Source of the DNA: Burkholderiaceae bacterium
GTDB taxonomy: Bacteria; Pseudomonadota; Gammaproteobacteria; Burkholderiales; Burkholderiaceae_A
Reading direction: 5' to 3'
NCBI GenBank assembly: GCA_018401615.1
Contig: JAGYKN010000006.1
Span: 1 to 64,000, forward strand
DNA length: 64,000 nt
A program made the translations under genes and the position numbers. Each line of letters begins with the position of its first letter. Position 1 is the stretch's first letter. Shown here piece after piece: positions 9,152 to 21,067 of the stretch. Under the pieces are notes generated by a model. It did not search any database, was not told the DNA's origin, and worked only from the letters and a program-made list of their open reading frames with translations.

Positions 9152-11553
9152 TGGCATCACGCGAGACAGGGGATCTCTTTGCCGACCTTCCCGCTGAGGG
9201 ATTGATCAATCCTGCAGGGCCGCCGCAGCCGCCTGCCCCAGCTCGCTTTCTTGGCGACGATTCGGGAGAGCCCTCGCTGGCCGACTTCGCGGAGCGGGCC
9301 TACCTTGACTATGCCGTCTCTGTTGTAAAAGGCCGCGCGCTTCCAGACCTCTGCGACGGCATGAAGCCAGTCCAGCGGCGAATTTTGTTTGCCATGGATC
9401 GCATGTCGCTCTCCTCTGCTGCCAAGCCTGTCAAATCGGCGCGGGTCGTGGGTGACGTGCTGGGCAAGTTTCACCCCCATGGCGATCAGTCCGCCTACGA
9501 TGCGTTGGTGCGATTGGCACAGGGCTTTACCGTTCGCTATCCGCTCATCGATGGTCAGGGGAATTTCGGATCTCGAGATGGAGACGGTGCAGCCGCCATG
9601 CGCTACACCGAGGCCCGACTCACGGCATTCTCAGAGCTCTTGCTCTCAGAGATCGACGAGGGCACGGTTGATTTCGGGCCGAATTACGACGGCGCCTTCC
9701 AGGAGCCGCTGCGCCTGCCCGCCCGCATGCCGGTCTGCCTTCTCAATGGGGCCTCTGGCATTGCGGTTGGCATGGCAACAGAGATTCCCTCTCACAACCT
9801 GCGAGAGGTTGCGGCGGCTGTCTTGGCCCTCATCGACAATCCAAGCCTCTCGGCCCAGGCGCTCATGGCAATCCTGCCGGGCCCAGACTTCCCCGGCGGA
9901 GGCCAGGTTATCTCGAGCCCAGATGAACTGGCGGCCATCTATGCCGCTGGTCGTGGATCGATTCGCATGCGGGCCCGCTGGACATTTGAAGACCTTGCCC
10001 GAGGCCAGTGGCAGCTTGTTGTCCAGGAGCTTGCCCATGGCGTGTCCTCTCAAAAGGTGCTCGAGGAGATCGAAGAACTCACCAATCCAAAGGTGAAGAC
10101 GGGAAAGAAATCACTCTCACCCGAGCAGCAGCAGACCAAGCAACTCGTGCTCAGCCAGCTCGAATCAGTCCGTGATGAGTCTGGAAAGGACGCGGCGGTC
10201 CGGCTGGTCTTTGAGCCACGCACAGCCAAGGTCGATCGGAATGAATTTGTCAGGCTCCTCTTGGCCAATACCTCCTTGCAGAGCAGCGTCTCGATGAACC
10301 TTGTGGCGGTCGACCGACATGGCCGCCCGAGGTCTCTCTCCGTCTTGGAGGTCTTGGGCCAGTGGGTGAGCTTTCGGACCGAGACTGTGCGACGCCGAAG
10401 TGCCCATCGCCTCGCACAGGCTGAGCGGCGAATTCACATCCTTGAGGGACGCTCGATCGCGCTGCTGCGAATCGACGAGGTCATTGTGGTCATTCGCCAG
10501 AGCGATGAGCCCAAGCCCGCACTCATCGCCCGCTTTGGGCTCACCGAGGTGCAGGCCGAAGACATCCTCGAGATTCGTCTTCGTCAACTCGCGCGGCTCG
10601 AGGCCATCAAGATTGAGCGGGAGCTCTCCGACCTAAGAGAGCAGGCCGGCAGGCTGCGAGGCCTCTTGGAGAACGAGAAGACACTGCGCAAGGCAGTCTC
10701 CAAGGAGGTTCAAGAGGATGCGAAGCGCTACGGTGACGATCGGCGCACCCTCATCAAGACTGAGGCCAAGGCAACGATCGAGGTGCCCGTGCTCGACGAG
10801 CCGGTAACAGTGGTTGTCTCCGTCAACGGCTGGGTCCGCTCTCGGCAGGGCCACGGCCACGATGCAGCCGCATTTCAGTTCAAGACGGGTGATGACCTCT
10901 ACGCCACCTTTGAGTGTCGAACGGTGGATGCGCTGGTGGCCCTCTCGAGCACCGGGCGCAGCTACAGCGTCCCGGTCTTGGGCCTACCCGGGTCTCGTGG
11001 TGATGGCGTGCCAATGACATCGCTCATTGAGATGGAAGCTGGCGGCCAACTCCTCCACTTTCTCTCGGCAGGGGCGGGCTCACCGGTTCTTGTGGCAACG
11101 GCCAATGGCCAGGGGTTTCTCACCAAGATCGATGGGCTCATTGGTCGAAACCGCAGCGGCAAGCAGTTCATGAGCCTCGACGGGACAGACCTCCCGACGG
11201 TGCTCAGGCTCCTGCCCAGTGAGCAGGGTGCGGTTGCCTGCCTATCGGCCAGTGGCCGACTTCTTATTTTTGGCATGGATGAGATCAAGGTCCTGCCAAC
11301 AGGCGGGCGTGGGGTGGTCCTCATGGAGCTCGATCCAAAGGGCGACAGGCTTCTGGATGTTGCCGCCGTGGGGGCCGCAGGCCTGGTGGTCTATGGCGAG
11401 GGTCGGGCCGGCAGGCCAGGCCAGGAAAAAATCAGCCTGAGCGGCTTAAAGCCATTCATCGGCCGGCGCAGCCGCAAGGGAAAGGTGCTCGACTTAAAGT
11501 TCAAGCCGCGCCGACTCCATCCCCCGCAGCAGCCCATTGCAACGGAGACTTGA
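9151..11553 (+). CDS. parC: DNA topoisomerase IV subunit A
   Basis: [32 protein letters not shown]...[16 protein letters not shown]. Confidence 0.9.
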   Translation: MASRETGDLFADLPAEGLINPAGPPQPPAPARFLGDDSGEPSLADFAERAYLDYAVSVVKGRALPDLCDGMKPVQRRILFAMDRMSLSSAAKPVKSARVVGDVLGKFHPHGDQSAYDALVRLAQGFTVRYPLIDGQGNFGSRDGDGAAAMRYTEARLTAFSELLLSEIDEGTVDFGPNYDGAFQEPLRLPARMPVCLLNGASGIAVGMATEIPSHNLREVAAAVLALIDNPSLSAQALMAILPGPDFPGGGQVISSPDELAAIYAAGRGSIRMRARWTFEDLARGQWQLVVQELAHGVSSQKVLEEIEELTNPKVKTGKKSLSPEQQQTKQLVLSQLESVRDESGKDAAVRLVFEPRTAKVDRNEFVRLLLANTSLQSSVSMNLVAVDRHGRPRSLSVLEVLGQWVSFRTETVRRRSAHRLAQAERRIHILEGRSIALLRIDEVIVVIRQSDEPKPALIARFGLTEVQAEDILEIRLRQLARLEAIKIERELSDLREQAGRLRGLLENEKTLRKAVSKEVQEDAKRYGDDRRTLIKTEAKATIEVPVLDEPVTVVVSVNGWVRSRQGHGHDAAAFQFKTGDDLYATFECRTVDALVALSSTGRSYSVPVLGLPGSRGDGVPMTSLIEMEAGGQLLHFLSAGAGSPVLVATANGQGFLTKIDGLIGRNRSGKQFMSLDGTDLPTVLRLLPSEQGAVACLSASGRLLIFGMDEIKVLPTGGRGVVLMELDPKGDRLLDVAAVGAAGLVVYGEGRAGRPGQEKISLSGLKPFIGRRSRKGKVLDLKFKPRRLHPPQQPIATET

Positions 11554-11652
11554 AATCAAGGGGCAGGGGCCCCATCTCCTTTCAGATGTGGCCCGATCCA
11601 ACGCCTGACTACTCACCCCTCACTCCCCACACGTCATTTGGAGAAAATTGTT

Positions 11653-13644
11653 ATGTCTAAAGAGACCCTTGCATTTCAGACCGAGGTAAAGCAACTCCTT
11701 CACCTCATGATCCACTCCCTCTATAGCAATCGAGACATCTTCCTGCGTGAGCTCATCTCCAATGCATCTGATGCCTGCGACAAGCTTCGGCTCGAGGCAC
11801 TGTCGGATGACAAGCTCTTTGAGGGCGACACCGAATTGCGGATCCGGGTTGGATTTGATTCGCAGGCCAGGACCCTGACCATCTCAGACAACGGCGTGGG
11901 CATGAGTCGGGAGGAGGTCATCTCCAACCTTGGCACCATTGCCCGGTCTGGCACCAAGGAGTTTTTCAGTCGTCTCTCTGGAGACTCCGCAAGAGACTCA
12001 GCCCTCATTGGCCAATTCGGCGTGGGCTTTTACTCGGCCTTTATCGTGGCGGACCACGTCACGGTGGTCTCCCGGCGTGCGGGCCTGCCCCCGGGCGATG
12101 CCGTCCGCTGGGAGTCGCAGGGGTCCGGCGACTTTAGCATCGAGGCTATCGATCGTCCTGAGCGTGGAACAGAGGTCATCCTTCATCTGCGGGAGCCAGA
12201 AGGAGAGGGGGAGAACCAGAAGAGCCATGATGATCTGCTGTCGCATTGGACGGTCAAGGAGATCCTAAAGCGCTACTCCGACCACATTGGCATTCCCATC
12301 CAGATGAAGAAACGCGACTGGGACGACAAGAAGTCTGAGTACGTCGAGCAGGATGAATGGGAGACCGTTAACCAGGCCTCAGCCCTGTGGACGCGTCCGA
12401 AGTCTGAGATCACCGAGTCGCAATACAAGGACTTCTATAAGGGCCTGGCGCACGGGGCCGATGAGCCCCTCGCATACACCCACAACCGGGTCGAGGGTCG
12501 CAGCGAATACACCCAGCTCCTCTTTATTCCAGGAAAGGCGCCTTTCGACCTCTATGATCGGCAGCAGCGACATGGCTTAAAGCTCTATATCAAGCGGGTC
12601 TTCATCATGGAGGATGCCGAGCAGTTGCTTCCGAACTATCTTCGGTTTGTCCGCGGGGTGGTGGATTCAGCAGACCTGCCCCTGAATGTCTCGCGAGAAA
12701 TCCTCCAGGAGAGCCGTGACATCAAGGCGATTCGGGAGGGTTGCGCCAAGCGGATCCTCGGGCTCCTCGAGGACATGGCAGAGAATCAGCAGGCGGATTA
12801 CAAGACCTTCTGGGCAGAGTTTGGGCAGTGTCTGAAAGAAGGGTTTGGCGAGGATTACTCAAATAAAGAGCGACTGGCAGGCCTCATGCGTTTTGTCAGC
12901 ACAGCCTCCGAGGGAGACCAGCCGAGTGCCTCACTCAGGGATTACGTTGGTCGCATGAAAGAGGGCCAGGACAAGATCTATGTCATCACCGCCGATAGCC
13001 TCTCTGCAGCCCGGTCGAGCCCCCACATTGAGATCTTTCGCAAAAAAGGCATTGAGGTGCTGCTGCTGACCGATCGAATTGATGAGTGGGTCTTGAATTT
13101 TCTAACGGAATTTGATGGCAAGCATCTCCAGTCTGTGGCCAAGGGTGAGCTCGACCTTGGGGCGCTAAAAGACACGACTGACGAGACGCCCAAGGAGGAC
13201 GAGAAAAAAGCCAAGCCAGTCATTGAGAAGGCCCAGAAGATTCTGGGCGACAAGGTCAAGGAGGTCCGTCTCACCCAACGCCTCACCGATTCTGCCTGCT
13301 GCCTGGTCTCCGACAGCCAAGATGTCAGTGGTCACCTGGAGCGCATCCTAAAGGCCACAGGCCAGAAGGCGCCCGAGCGAAAACCGATCCTGGAGCTCAA
13401 CCCGAACCATCCGCTCGTCCAGGCGCTGGTGGCGGAATCCGATCTGGCCGGTGGGCGCATTCTTGGCGCCGATGGTGACACCGCCTCGGAGGGAATCTCT
13501 GAGACCCTCCACGACCTGGTCTGGCTGCTCTTTGACCAGGCCATTCTGGCCGAGGGCGGTCAGCCTGAGGATCCGGCGGGTTTTGTGCGACGGCTCAATG
13601 GCTTCCTGCTCAAGGGGCTTAGCCACCCGCCAGTTGCGGGCTGA
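11653..13644 (+). CDS. htpG: Hsp90 chaperone
   Basis: [39 protein letters not shown]. Confidence 0.95.
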   Translation: MSKETLAFQTEVKQLLHLMIHSLYSNRDIFLRELISNASDACDKLRLEALSDDKLFEGDTELRIRVGFDSQARTLTISDNGVGMSREEVISNLGTIARSGTKEFFSRLSGDSARDSALIGQFGVGFYSAFIVADHVTVVSRRAGLPPGDAVRWESQGSGDFSIEAIDRPERGTEVILHLREPEGEGENQKSHDDLLSHWTVKEILKRYSDHIGIPIQMKKRDWDDKKSEYVEQDEWETVNQASALWTRPKSEITESQYKDFYKGLAHGADEPLAYTHNRVEGRSEYTQLLFIPGKAPFDLYDRQQRHGLKLYIKRVFIMEDAEQLLPNYLRFVRGVVDSADLPLNVSREILQESRDIKAIREGCAKRILGLLEDMAENQQADYKTFWAEFGQCLKEGFGEDYSNKERLAGLMRFVSTASEGDQPSASLRDYVGRMKEGQDKIYVITADSLSAARSSPHIEIFRKKGIEVLLLTDRIDEWVLNFLTEFDGKHLQSVAKGELDLGALKDTTDETPKEDEKKAKPVIEKAQKILGDKVKEVRLTQRLTDSACCLVSDSQDVSGHLERILKATGQKAPERKPILELNPNHPLVQALVAESDLAGGRILGADGDTASEGISETLHDLVWLLFDQAILAEGGQPEDPAGFVRRLNGFLLKGLSHPPVAG

Positions 13645-13688
13645 CGATGCTAAACTTCGACGGGAAATTGATCTTGAGGAAAAACGCC

Positions 13689-14048
13689 ATGCCTGAGCTG
13701 TTGATGAGTCGGCTAACCACACTTCTTGCATCTTCTGCCAGCGTCTTGTTGTTGGCCGTCATGGCCACACCCGCTCGGGCCGCTGCCGTTGTTGGAGACC
13801 CATCCGCGGGTGCCAGTAAGAACTCCACCTGCATCGGCTGCCACGGCATTCCGGAGTACAAGACGGCCTTTCCTGTGCTCTATCGGGTGCCAAAGATCGC
13901 AGGTCAAAACGAGGCCTACATTGTGAGTTCTCTGCAGGCCTACAAGAGCGGTGAGCGCAGCCACCCGAGCATGAGGGCCGTGAGCTCGGCCCTAACAGAC
14001 CAAGACATGGCCGATCTCGCAGCGTTTTACTCGCGAAAAGGCCGATAG
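13689..14048 (+). CDS. c-type cytochrome
   Basis: Signal peptide and CIGCHG haem motif, late Met (SMRAVSSALTDQDMADLAAFYS). Confidence 0.85.
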   Translation: MPELLMSRLTTLLASSASVLLLAVMATPARAAAVVGDPSAGASKNSTCIGCHGIPEYKTAFPVLYRVPKIAGQNEAYIVSSLQAYKSGERSHPSMRAVSSALTDQDMADLAAFYSRKGR

Positions 14049-14053
14049 GCACG

Positions 14054-14407
14054 ATGAGAGAGATGATGAAAAAAACTGTTCTATTAAAGGTGCTGGCGGC
14101 AGCTGTGCTCTCGTCGTCATATCTCGCGGCCCACGCGGGCAACATTGCGCTTGGTCGAGAGGTTGCCAATCAGGCCTGCGTTGCCTGTCACGGTGCCGAC
14201 GGTGTGAAGGTTCTCGACCCGAGTTACCCGATGCTTGCCGGCCAGTACGATGATTTCCTGGCCCGTGCCCTCACAGACTACAAGAGTGGCAACCGCAAGA
14301 ATGCCATCATGACTGGCATCGCCTCCACACTCTCGAAGGAAGACATTGCAAACCTGGCGGCCTATTACAGCTCCCTGCCAGGCCCAATGACCTTCATTAG
14401 GCGCTAG
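14054..14407 (+). CDS. c-type cytochrome
   Basis: Signal peptide, CVACHG haem motif, MTGIASTLSKEDIANLAAYYSSL. Confidence 0.85.
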   Translation: MREMMKKTVLLKVLAAAVLSSSYLAAHAGNIALGREVANQACVACHGADGVKVLDPSYPMLAGQYDDFLARALTDYKSGNRKNAIMTGIASTLSKEDIANLAAYYSSLPGPMTFIRR

Positions 14408-15522
14408 CCCCCGATATAGCTCATCTCGACCCTGGGCCCTGTGGGGCCCTTTTTCATCCCCGCGCGCAACTCTGAATAACGGTCTGTCCGGCGGGCCCAG
14501 ATCTGGGCAATCGCCTTTAAGAGACGTTCGTCATTGTCTTCCTCGCGCACGAGCCCTCTGAGGTCTGAACCTTGGGAGGCAAATAGGCAGGTGTAGAGAC
14601 CGCCCTCTGCAGAAATTCGCGCCCGGGAGCATTGGCCACAAAAGGGAGCCGAGACAGAGGAGATGACGCCGATCTCGCCCGATCCGTCTCTGTACTGCCA
14701 GCGGTCGGAGACCTCGCTTGGGGTGCCGCGGCCCAGGCGCTCGAGCGGAAAGTGGGTGTCAATCAGCTCGATGATGTCCTTGGCTGGCACGACCTGATCA
14801 AGCTTCCAGCCATTCGAGGATCCCACGTCCATGAATTCGATGAAGCGCAGGGTTGCCCCGAGCGTCCTGAATCGTGCTGCCATCGGCAGGATCTCAGCCT
14901 CGTTGACACCCCGCTGCACGACCATGTTTGCCTTGACCTTCAGACCGGCAGCGTGGGCGGCCTCGATTCCAGCAATGACATCCTCGGGTCCAGCGTCGGC
15001 AACATCAGCCATCTGCTTAAAGACGTCTGGGTTGAGTGCATCAAGGCTTACCGTGACGCGGTGAAGCCCAGCCCTTGCAAGCAGGCTCGCCTTCTGACTG
15101 AGCAGCAGGCCATTGGTGGTGAGGGCAAGCTCTAATGGCGCGCCCTCTAGGGTGCGAAGGCCAGCGAGCATTGCGATGAGATCTTCGAGGCCCTTTCGCA
15201 GCAGTGGTTCTCCGCCAGTGATGCGGACCTTCTGGACCCCCAGGGCCACGAAGGAGGTTGTCAGACGGGCGATCTCTTCAAAACTCAGCAGCTCGTTGCG
15301 CGAGAGGTACACATAATCTTTGTCGAAGATTTCGCGCGGCATGCAGTAGCCACAGCGCATGTTGCACTGATCAATCACAGAGATTCGAAGGTCACGCAGG
15401 CCACGGCCTCGGGCATCGAGCAGTCTGCCCGCTGGCAGGGCCAGCGTCTCGTCGAGCAGAACGGGACGAAGCCTGTGGAGGGCCTCGTCCGCGATCGGAA
15501 TAAAGCGATGACTCTCAGACAT
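14404..15522 (-). CDS. moaA: GTP 3',8-cyclase (molybdopterin biosynthesis)
   Basis: LRISVIDQCNMRCGYCMP radical SAM motif, KVRITGGEPLLRKGL, C-terminal FCGQCSRARIS and YIGG. Confidence 0.95.
   Translation of the reverse strand: MSESHRFIPIADEALHRLRPVLLDETLALPAGRLLDARGRGLRDLRISVIDQCNMRCGYCMPREIFDKDYVYLSRNELLSFEEIARLTTSFVALGVQKVRITGGEPLLRKGLEDLIAMLAGLRTLEGAPLELALTTNGLLLSQKASLLARAGLHRVTVSLDALNPDVFKQMADVADAGPEDVIAGIEAAHAAGLKVKANMVVQRGVNEAEILPMAARFRTLGATLRFIEFMDVGSSNGWKLDQVVPAKDIIELIDTHFPLERLGRGTPSEVSDRWQYRDGSGEIGVISSVSAPFCGQCSRARISAEGGLYTCLFASQGSDLRGLVREEDNDERLLKAIAQIWARRTDRYSELRAGMKKGPTGPRVEMSYIGG
14434..14454 (+). terminator. putative Rho-independent terminator for the cytochrome genes
   Basis: GGGCCC-TGTG-GGGCCC followed by TTTTT, just past the stop at 14407 and inside the 3' end of moaA. 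Confidence 0.55.
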
Positions 15523-15531
15523 AGCGAAAGG

Positions 15532-18227
15532 TTATCCCGTCGGTGGCTGCTCCGGTGAGCGGGTTTCCACCATGGTGAGGGACTCTGAGTCGGTTGTCAC
15601 CACGGTTTTGCGGGGCTTTCGGCCCATCTGAGGCGGGGGCTCGGCAGGTGCTTCGATCGGCGCAGCGTGATCCGGTGCAGTCTGGACCCACTCGAGGCCG
15701 GCCAGGCTCAGATCGGCCTTGAGTTGCTGAGGGTCCACAGGCCGAGCCGGCACAGGCGCAACAACAACGGGCGCGGCAGCAACAGGCCACCTAGCGTCAG
15801 CAAGGCGCGGCAGCGACAGGGGGGGCCACCTCAGCGGGCGCAGCGGCCAACAGGGCCACCTCAACGGCGCACAGCAACAGGGGCCACCACAACAGGGGCA
15901 GCAGCAACAGGGGCCGCCTCAACAGGGGCCACCTCAACGGGCGCAGCAGCAACAGGAGCCACCTCAACAGGAGCCACCTCAACTGGCGCAGCAGCAACAG
16001 GTGTGGCCTCAGAGGTCTCGTGTGTCTCTGCGCCTGAGGGGGTGTCGTCCTCGAATGGGGTTCCATCCTCACGCCGCCCTCCGCGCCGGCGACGGCGTCG
16101 TGGCTGACGACCATCGTCCTTTGCTGATGAGGTCTCTAGCGGGGCCTCGCCATCTGGGAGTGTGGCCATGTTTGGCAGTGACTGTTGCTCCGAGACATCA
16201 GCCTTCGGTTCCCGCGGCTTGCGTGGTTCCCGCGGCTCCCGGGCCTTGGCCTCACGGGGCTCCCGGGCCTCCGAGGCGTCTCGGGCTTCCTTGGCCTCGC
16301 GCGGTTCTCTGGGTTTGGCCTCACGGGGCTCCCGGGCCTCACGCGGCTCCCTGCCATCGGTCGCACGGGCAGGCCGGTCGGGTCGCTCGGTTCGCTCGGT
16401 TTTCTCGCCGCGACCTTGACCACGACGCCCATTGGCCCTTGGTGACTCTTGACTGCGTCCTCGGGTGTCACGACCGCTTCGAGCCTCGGGTTTTCGGCGA
16501 TCCGCCACCGCAGGTCGATCGTTGCTGGTCGAACCAGTGAAAAAGGACACAAAGCGTGCCCATATCGAGGCAGGGCCTTGTGCGGAGACTTCGATTCTGG
16601 CCTGCGATACCGGGGCCGGCGTGCTGGGGGTGATCCCCTTGACGACGGCCTCCTGGCGAGGCTTGCCTGCTGCTGCCTCCTTGGCCTGCTGATAGGGTGA
16701 GTCGGTGGGTGGCTGGTCTGCCAGGGCATAACTGGCCTTGACCTCCTCAAGGCGTGGGTCGTCGTGGCGCAACCTCTCAATGCTGTAGTTCGGGGTCTCC
16801 AGAAACTTATTGGGAATCAGGACAATGGTGACCTTGAGCCTTGCCTCGAGCTTGGCAATGTCGGTTCGCTTCTCGTTGAGCAGAAAGCTTGCCACCTCGA
16901 CCGGCACCTGAACATGGACCGAGGCGGTGTTGTCCTTCATGGCCTCTTCCTGAAGGATTCGCAGGATGTGAAGCGCGCTCGAGTCGATGTCTCGAATCAC
17001 ACCGGTGCCGTTGCATCGTGGGCAGGTGATGTGAGAACCCTCATTGAGGGCGGGGCGCAGTCGTTGACGAGACAGTTCCATGAGGCCAAATCGGGAGATC
17101 TTGCCCATCTGGACCCGAGCCCTGTCGGCATGAAGGGCATCCCGCAGGCGCTGTTCCACATCCCGTTGGGCGCGACTTGACTCCATGTCAATGAAGTCGA
17201 TCACGATGAGACCACCGAGGTCGCGCAGCCTCAGTTGCCGTCCAACCTCGTCGGCCGCCTCGAGGTTTGTTCTCAGTGCGGTCTCCTCGATGTCGGATCC
17301 ACGCGTCGATTTTGCCGAGTTGACGTCTACCGCCACGAGGGCCTCTGTGTGGTCGATGACCAGGGCGCCGCCCGAGGGGAGTTGAACGGTTCGCGAGTAG
17401 GCCGTCTCGATCTGATGCTCGATCTGGAATCGCGAGAAGAGGGGCACATCGTCTCGATACCGCTTCACGCGTGTGGCCATGTCGGGCATGACATGGAGCA
17501 TGAACTGCCGAGCCTGCTCATAGACGTCATCGGTGTCGATCAGGATCTCACCGATGTCGGGGTGAAAGTAATCACGAATGGCTCGGATGACAAGGCTGGA
17601 TTCCTGATAAATCAGGTAGGCACCCGCCTGAAGATTGCGGGCATCGTCGACTGCCTTCCAGAGTTGGAGCAGGTAGTTGAGATCCCATTGGAGTTCATCA
17701 ACATTGCGACCAATGCCGGCGGTCCGAGCGATCATGCTCATGCCAGTTGGCAGTTCGAGCTGATCCATCGCGTCTTTTAGTTCCTGCCGGTCTTCACCTT
17801 CAATGCGCCGTGAGACCCCGCCGCCCCGCGGATTATTCGGCATGAGCACGAGGTACCGACCTGCCAGCGAGACGAAGGTGGTCAGGGCTGCGCCCTTGTT
17901 GCCGCGTTCTTCCTTCTCGATCTGAACCAGCAACTCGGTGCCCTCAGCGATGGCATCTTGGATCCGAGCCTTTCCCGCATCGACACCGGGCTTGAAGTAC
18001 TCGCGACCAATTTCCTTAAACGGCAAGAAGCCATGACGCTCCTCGCCATAACTGATAAAGCAGGCCTCGAGGCTGGGCTCGACTCGGGTGACAACGCCCT
18101 TGTAGATATTGCTCTTGCGTTGTTCACGGCCTGCAACTTCGATGTCGAGGTCAACAAGGCGTTGTCCGTCAACTATGCCAACGCGCAACTCCTCTGCATG
18201 AGTTGCGTTAAACAGCATGCGTTTCAT
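15532..18227 (-). CDS. rne: ribonuclease E; reading frame broken near the C-terminus
   Basis: N-terminal 788 aa frame (15861..18227) has the S1/catalytic region MKRMLFNATHAEELRVGIVDGQRL... . The expected C-terminal tail LAGLEWVQTAP...ESLTMVETR is in another frame (15532..15864). Confidence 0.85.
15775..16010. repeat. degenerate tandem repeat encoding VAAAPVEVAP units in rne
   Basis: Repeated + strand unit like caacaggggccacctcaacgggcgcagcag; encodes (V/A)AAAPVEVAPVE. Confidence 0.85.
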
Positions 18228-18540
18228 TCAAACTTCTCCTCTGCGCGCTAGGCGCGGCTGGAGCGAGTCTGACGGTGTGGTGGCTCCGGACGAGCAGGAG
18301 TTGGCCCAGCAACTGGGCTGTGCATCAAGAAGGAGGGAAGGGTGAACGCTTCAGATCGGGGCTGGGCAGTGGGCCGGGCCTCGGAGGGATTCGTCACGGG
18401 TACATCCACGCGATTCATTGATTCTGCTGTGTTGTCTTTCGGGCCACTTCACACCCCCAGGGCGCTCCGTGGTCACTTACAATCTGGCACTTAGACACGT
18501 CGGATTCCGGAAATCTAAGGCTCAGGCTCAATACGAACTC

Positions 18541-19569
18541 ATGGAGTATACCCCCTCTGGCCAGGTCCAACACCTGCCGATTGAGCCTGGCCAAGACGGC
18601 CAACGGATCGATAACTTTCTCATCGGCCATCTCAAAGGCGTTCCCAAGACCCGGATCTATCGAATGTTGCGAGGCGGCGAGGTGCGCTTAGATGGGCGCC
18701 GCGTGAAGGCTGACACCCGTCTCGTGGTGGGTCAGATGCTTCGCGTGCCGCCAGTGCGGGTGGCCGAGCTGGCAGCCCCAGACGCAGAAGCAGCCTGGCA
18801 GCTCTCTGCAAAGGCCCAGCGGGCTGTGGGTCAGATGGAAATCCTGCTCGAAACACCAAGTCTGCTGGCCATCGACAAGCCTGCCGGCCTGGCTGTGCAC
18901 GGCGGCAGCGGCATCTCCCTCGGGGTCATCGAGGCGCTGCGGGAGGTCAGGCCGACGCAATCCCTTGAGCTCGTTCACCGGCTCGACCGCGACACCTCTG
19001 GGCTGCTCTTGCTTGCCAAGACGCGCCCGGCCCTGCTCGCATTGCATCAGCAGCTTCGCGATGGTCAGATGCGCAAGCGCTACCTGGCCGTGGTGGCTGG
19101 CCGCTGGCCGCAGGGCAGAGATGGTCCGACCAGCCTCTTGAAGTCTCCGCTGCGAAAACGAATTGGTGGCAATGGCGAGCGGATGGTGTCCGTCTGCCCT
19201 GATGGCCAGCCCTCGATCACGCGCATTCGCCGCCTTCTCGAGGGGGAACTCCCCGGATTTGGGGTGGTGACCCTCCTGCAGGCCGAGCCCATCACAGGCC
19301 GAACCCACCAGATCCGTGTCCACCTCCAGCATGCGGGATTCCCCATCGTGGGAGACCCAAAATACGGCCTTCCCGTGGCAAACGCGGCAGCCTCAAAGGC
19401 GGGGCTCAAGCGTCTATTCCTTCATGCCTGGCGCCTGGCACTCGACTCGCCAGATGCCGATGCACTCAGGTTAGAAATCGTTGCACAGCCAAACCGCACC
19501 CTGGCCTCGCAGCTCCGACAGATGGGCCTGGTGGTGCATGCCTCTCAACCAAAGGACACATCCCGATGA
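18541..19569 (+). CDS. rluC: 23S rRNA pseudouridine synthase, RluC-like
   Basis: S4-like N-terminus, LVHRLDRDTSGLLLLAKT, GRTHQIRVHLQHAGFPIVGDPKYG. Confidence 0.9.
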   Translation: MEYTPSGQVQHLPIEPGQDGQRIDNFLIGHLKGVPKTRIYRMLRGGEVRLDGRRVKADTRLVVGQMLRVPPVRVAELAAPDAEAAWQLSAKAQRAVGQMEILLETPSLLAIDKPAGLAVHGGSGISLGVIEALREVRPTQSLELVHRLDRDTSGLLLLAKTRPALLALHQQLRDGQMRKRYLAVVAGRWPQGRDGPTSLLKSPLRKRIGGNGERMVSVCPDGQPSITRIRRLLEGELPGFGVVTLLQAEPITGRTHQIRVHLQHAGFPIVGDPKYGLPVANAAASKAGLKRLFLHAWRLALDSPDADALRLEIVAQPNRTLASQLRQMGLVVHASQPKDTSR

Positions 19570-20514
19570 ACGACAACGAACAAATCACCCAGACTGTGAT
19601 GGAGCGACTGCTTTTTGAGACGCTTCGAGAGCAGCGGGCCGCCCACAAATGGGCCATGATGCGGCGGGCCTCGAATGTCTGTGTTGCTCATTGCTGCGCT
19701 GTGGCTTGGCCTTGCCTGGGACGACAGTCCAGGCCCAATCGGCCGCCACACCGCCCTCGTGTCAATGACAGGTGTCATTGAGGCCGATGGCGATGTCGAT
19801 GCGCTCCAGGTGAGTGAGGCCCTGCGGGCCGCATTCGAGGCGCCCGATGCGGTCGGTGTTCTCCTGCGCATGAATTCACCCGGTGGCAGCCCAGTCCAAT
19901 CCGGCATCATCTACGACGAAATCCGTCGGCTCAAGGCGATCTATCCCGATAAGCCTCTGGTTGCTGTGGTCGAGGATGTTGCAGCATCTGGCGGCTATTA
20001 CGTTGCTGCTGCGGCAGACACGATCTACGTCAACCAGGCCAGCATCGTGGGGTCGATTGGCGTTCGCCTAGACGGATTTGGTCTGACCGAGGCGATGAAA
20101 AAACTCGGCATCGAGCGGCGCCTCCTCACGGCGGGCACCAACAAGGCCATGCTCGACCCCTTCCTTCCCCAAGATCCCAAGCATCAGCTTGCCACGCAGC
20201 AGATGCTCGACGACGTCCATCAGCAATTCATTTCAGCGGTGCAGGCGGGTCGAAAGGACAGGCTCAAGTCCGACCCAGACGTGCTCAGCGGCATGGTCTA
20301 CACGGGCACCAGGGGCATTGAGCTTGGCCTAGCAGACGGCCTTGGGTCGGTTGCCTCGGTTGCCCGCGATGTCATCAAAGCCGAAGAGATCATCGACTAC
20401 AGCCATCAACTCTCGGTGGCCGAGCGGGTGGCAAAGCGCTTCGGTGCAGCCACAGGAGAGACCCTGTTGCGGGCTATGCGGCCTGGTGGAGTGGGCTCAA
20501 CGCCAATCTGGTGA
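19566..20514 (+). CDS. S49/SppA-like signal peptide peptidase, apparent frameshift near 19670
   Basis: MNSPGGSPVQSG, VVEDVAASGGYYVAAAADTIY, IVGSIGV. N-terminal MNDNEQITQTVMERLLFETLREQRAAHKW is in frame 19566, the rest in frame 19675. Confidence 0.75.
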
Positions 20515-21067
20515 GGGCGGTCTGACAACTGATCAGGGGCAGTCCAATGAGGGCGGTGGGGTCATCGCCCTCGATCGATTCAATGAGTGCCATGCCGAGG
20601 GCCTCTGATTTCGCGGCGCCAGCGCAATCGAGCGGCTGGTCAATCTCAATGTAGCGCAGCAGCACGGCATCTGTGAGGGCCGCCGCGTCTCGCCAGCGCA
20701 CCCTGGTGAGGACGGTCTCCTCCCACAGCACCTCTCCGCCTTGAACGAAGCAGACTGCAGTGAAAAATGTGGTCGTGCGGCCGCGCTGATGCTGCAGTTG
20801 TTCCAGGGCAGAGGCCCTGTGTCCTGGCTTGCCAAGGCGCCTGCCCTCGCAGATGGCCACCTGGTCTGAGCCGATCACCACCGACCCGACATCCCGAGCA
20901 GACACGGCCTGAGCCTTCTCTCGGGCAAGGCGCCTTGCAAGGGCTGCTGGGTCCTCGCCCTCCCTGGGCGTCTCATCGATGCCAGGCGCGGCGGTGTCAA
21001 AGGGCACGCCAAGGCGCGCCAGTAGGTCGGCCCGATACCGACTGGTGGATGCAAGGACAATGGCCAT
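20474..21067 (-). CDS. Maf family nucleotide pyrophosphatase
   Basis: [47 protein letters not shown]. Confidence 0.9.
   Translation of the reverse strand: MAIVLASTSRYRADLLARLGVPFDTAAPGIDETPREGEDPAALARRLAREKAQAVSARDVGSVVIGSDQVAICEGRRLGKPGHRASALEQLQHQRGRTTTFFTAVCFVQGGEVLWEETVLTRVRWRDAAALTDAVLLRYIEIDQPLDCAGAAKSEALGMALIESIEGDDPTALIGLPLISCQTALTRLALSPLHQAA

Noticed and set aside
15775-16010. Possible CRISPR-like array
   Set aside because: Repeat units are contiguous, without unique spacers, and encode a periodic Ala/Pro/Val peptide in rne.
18228-18540. Structured 5' leader of rne
   Set aside because: rne leaders are regulatory in enterobacteria, but I could not see a conserved hairpin here by eye.
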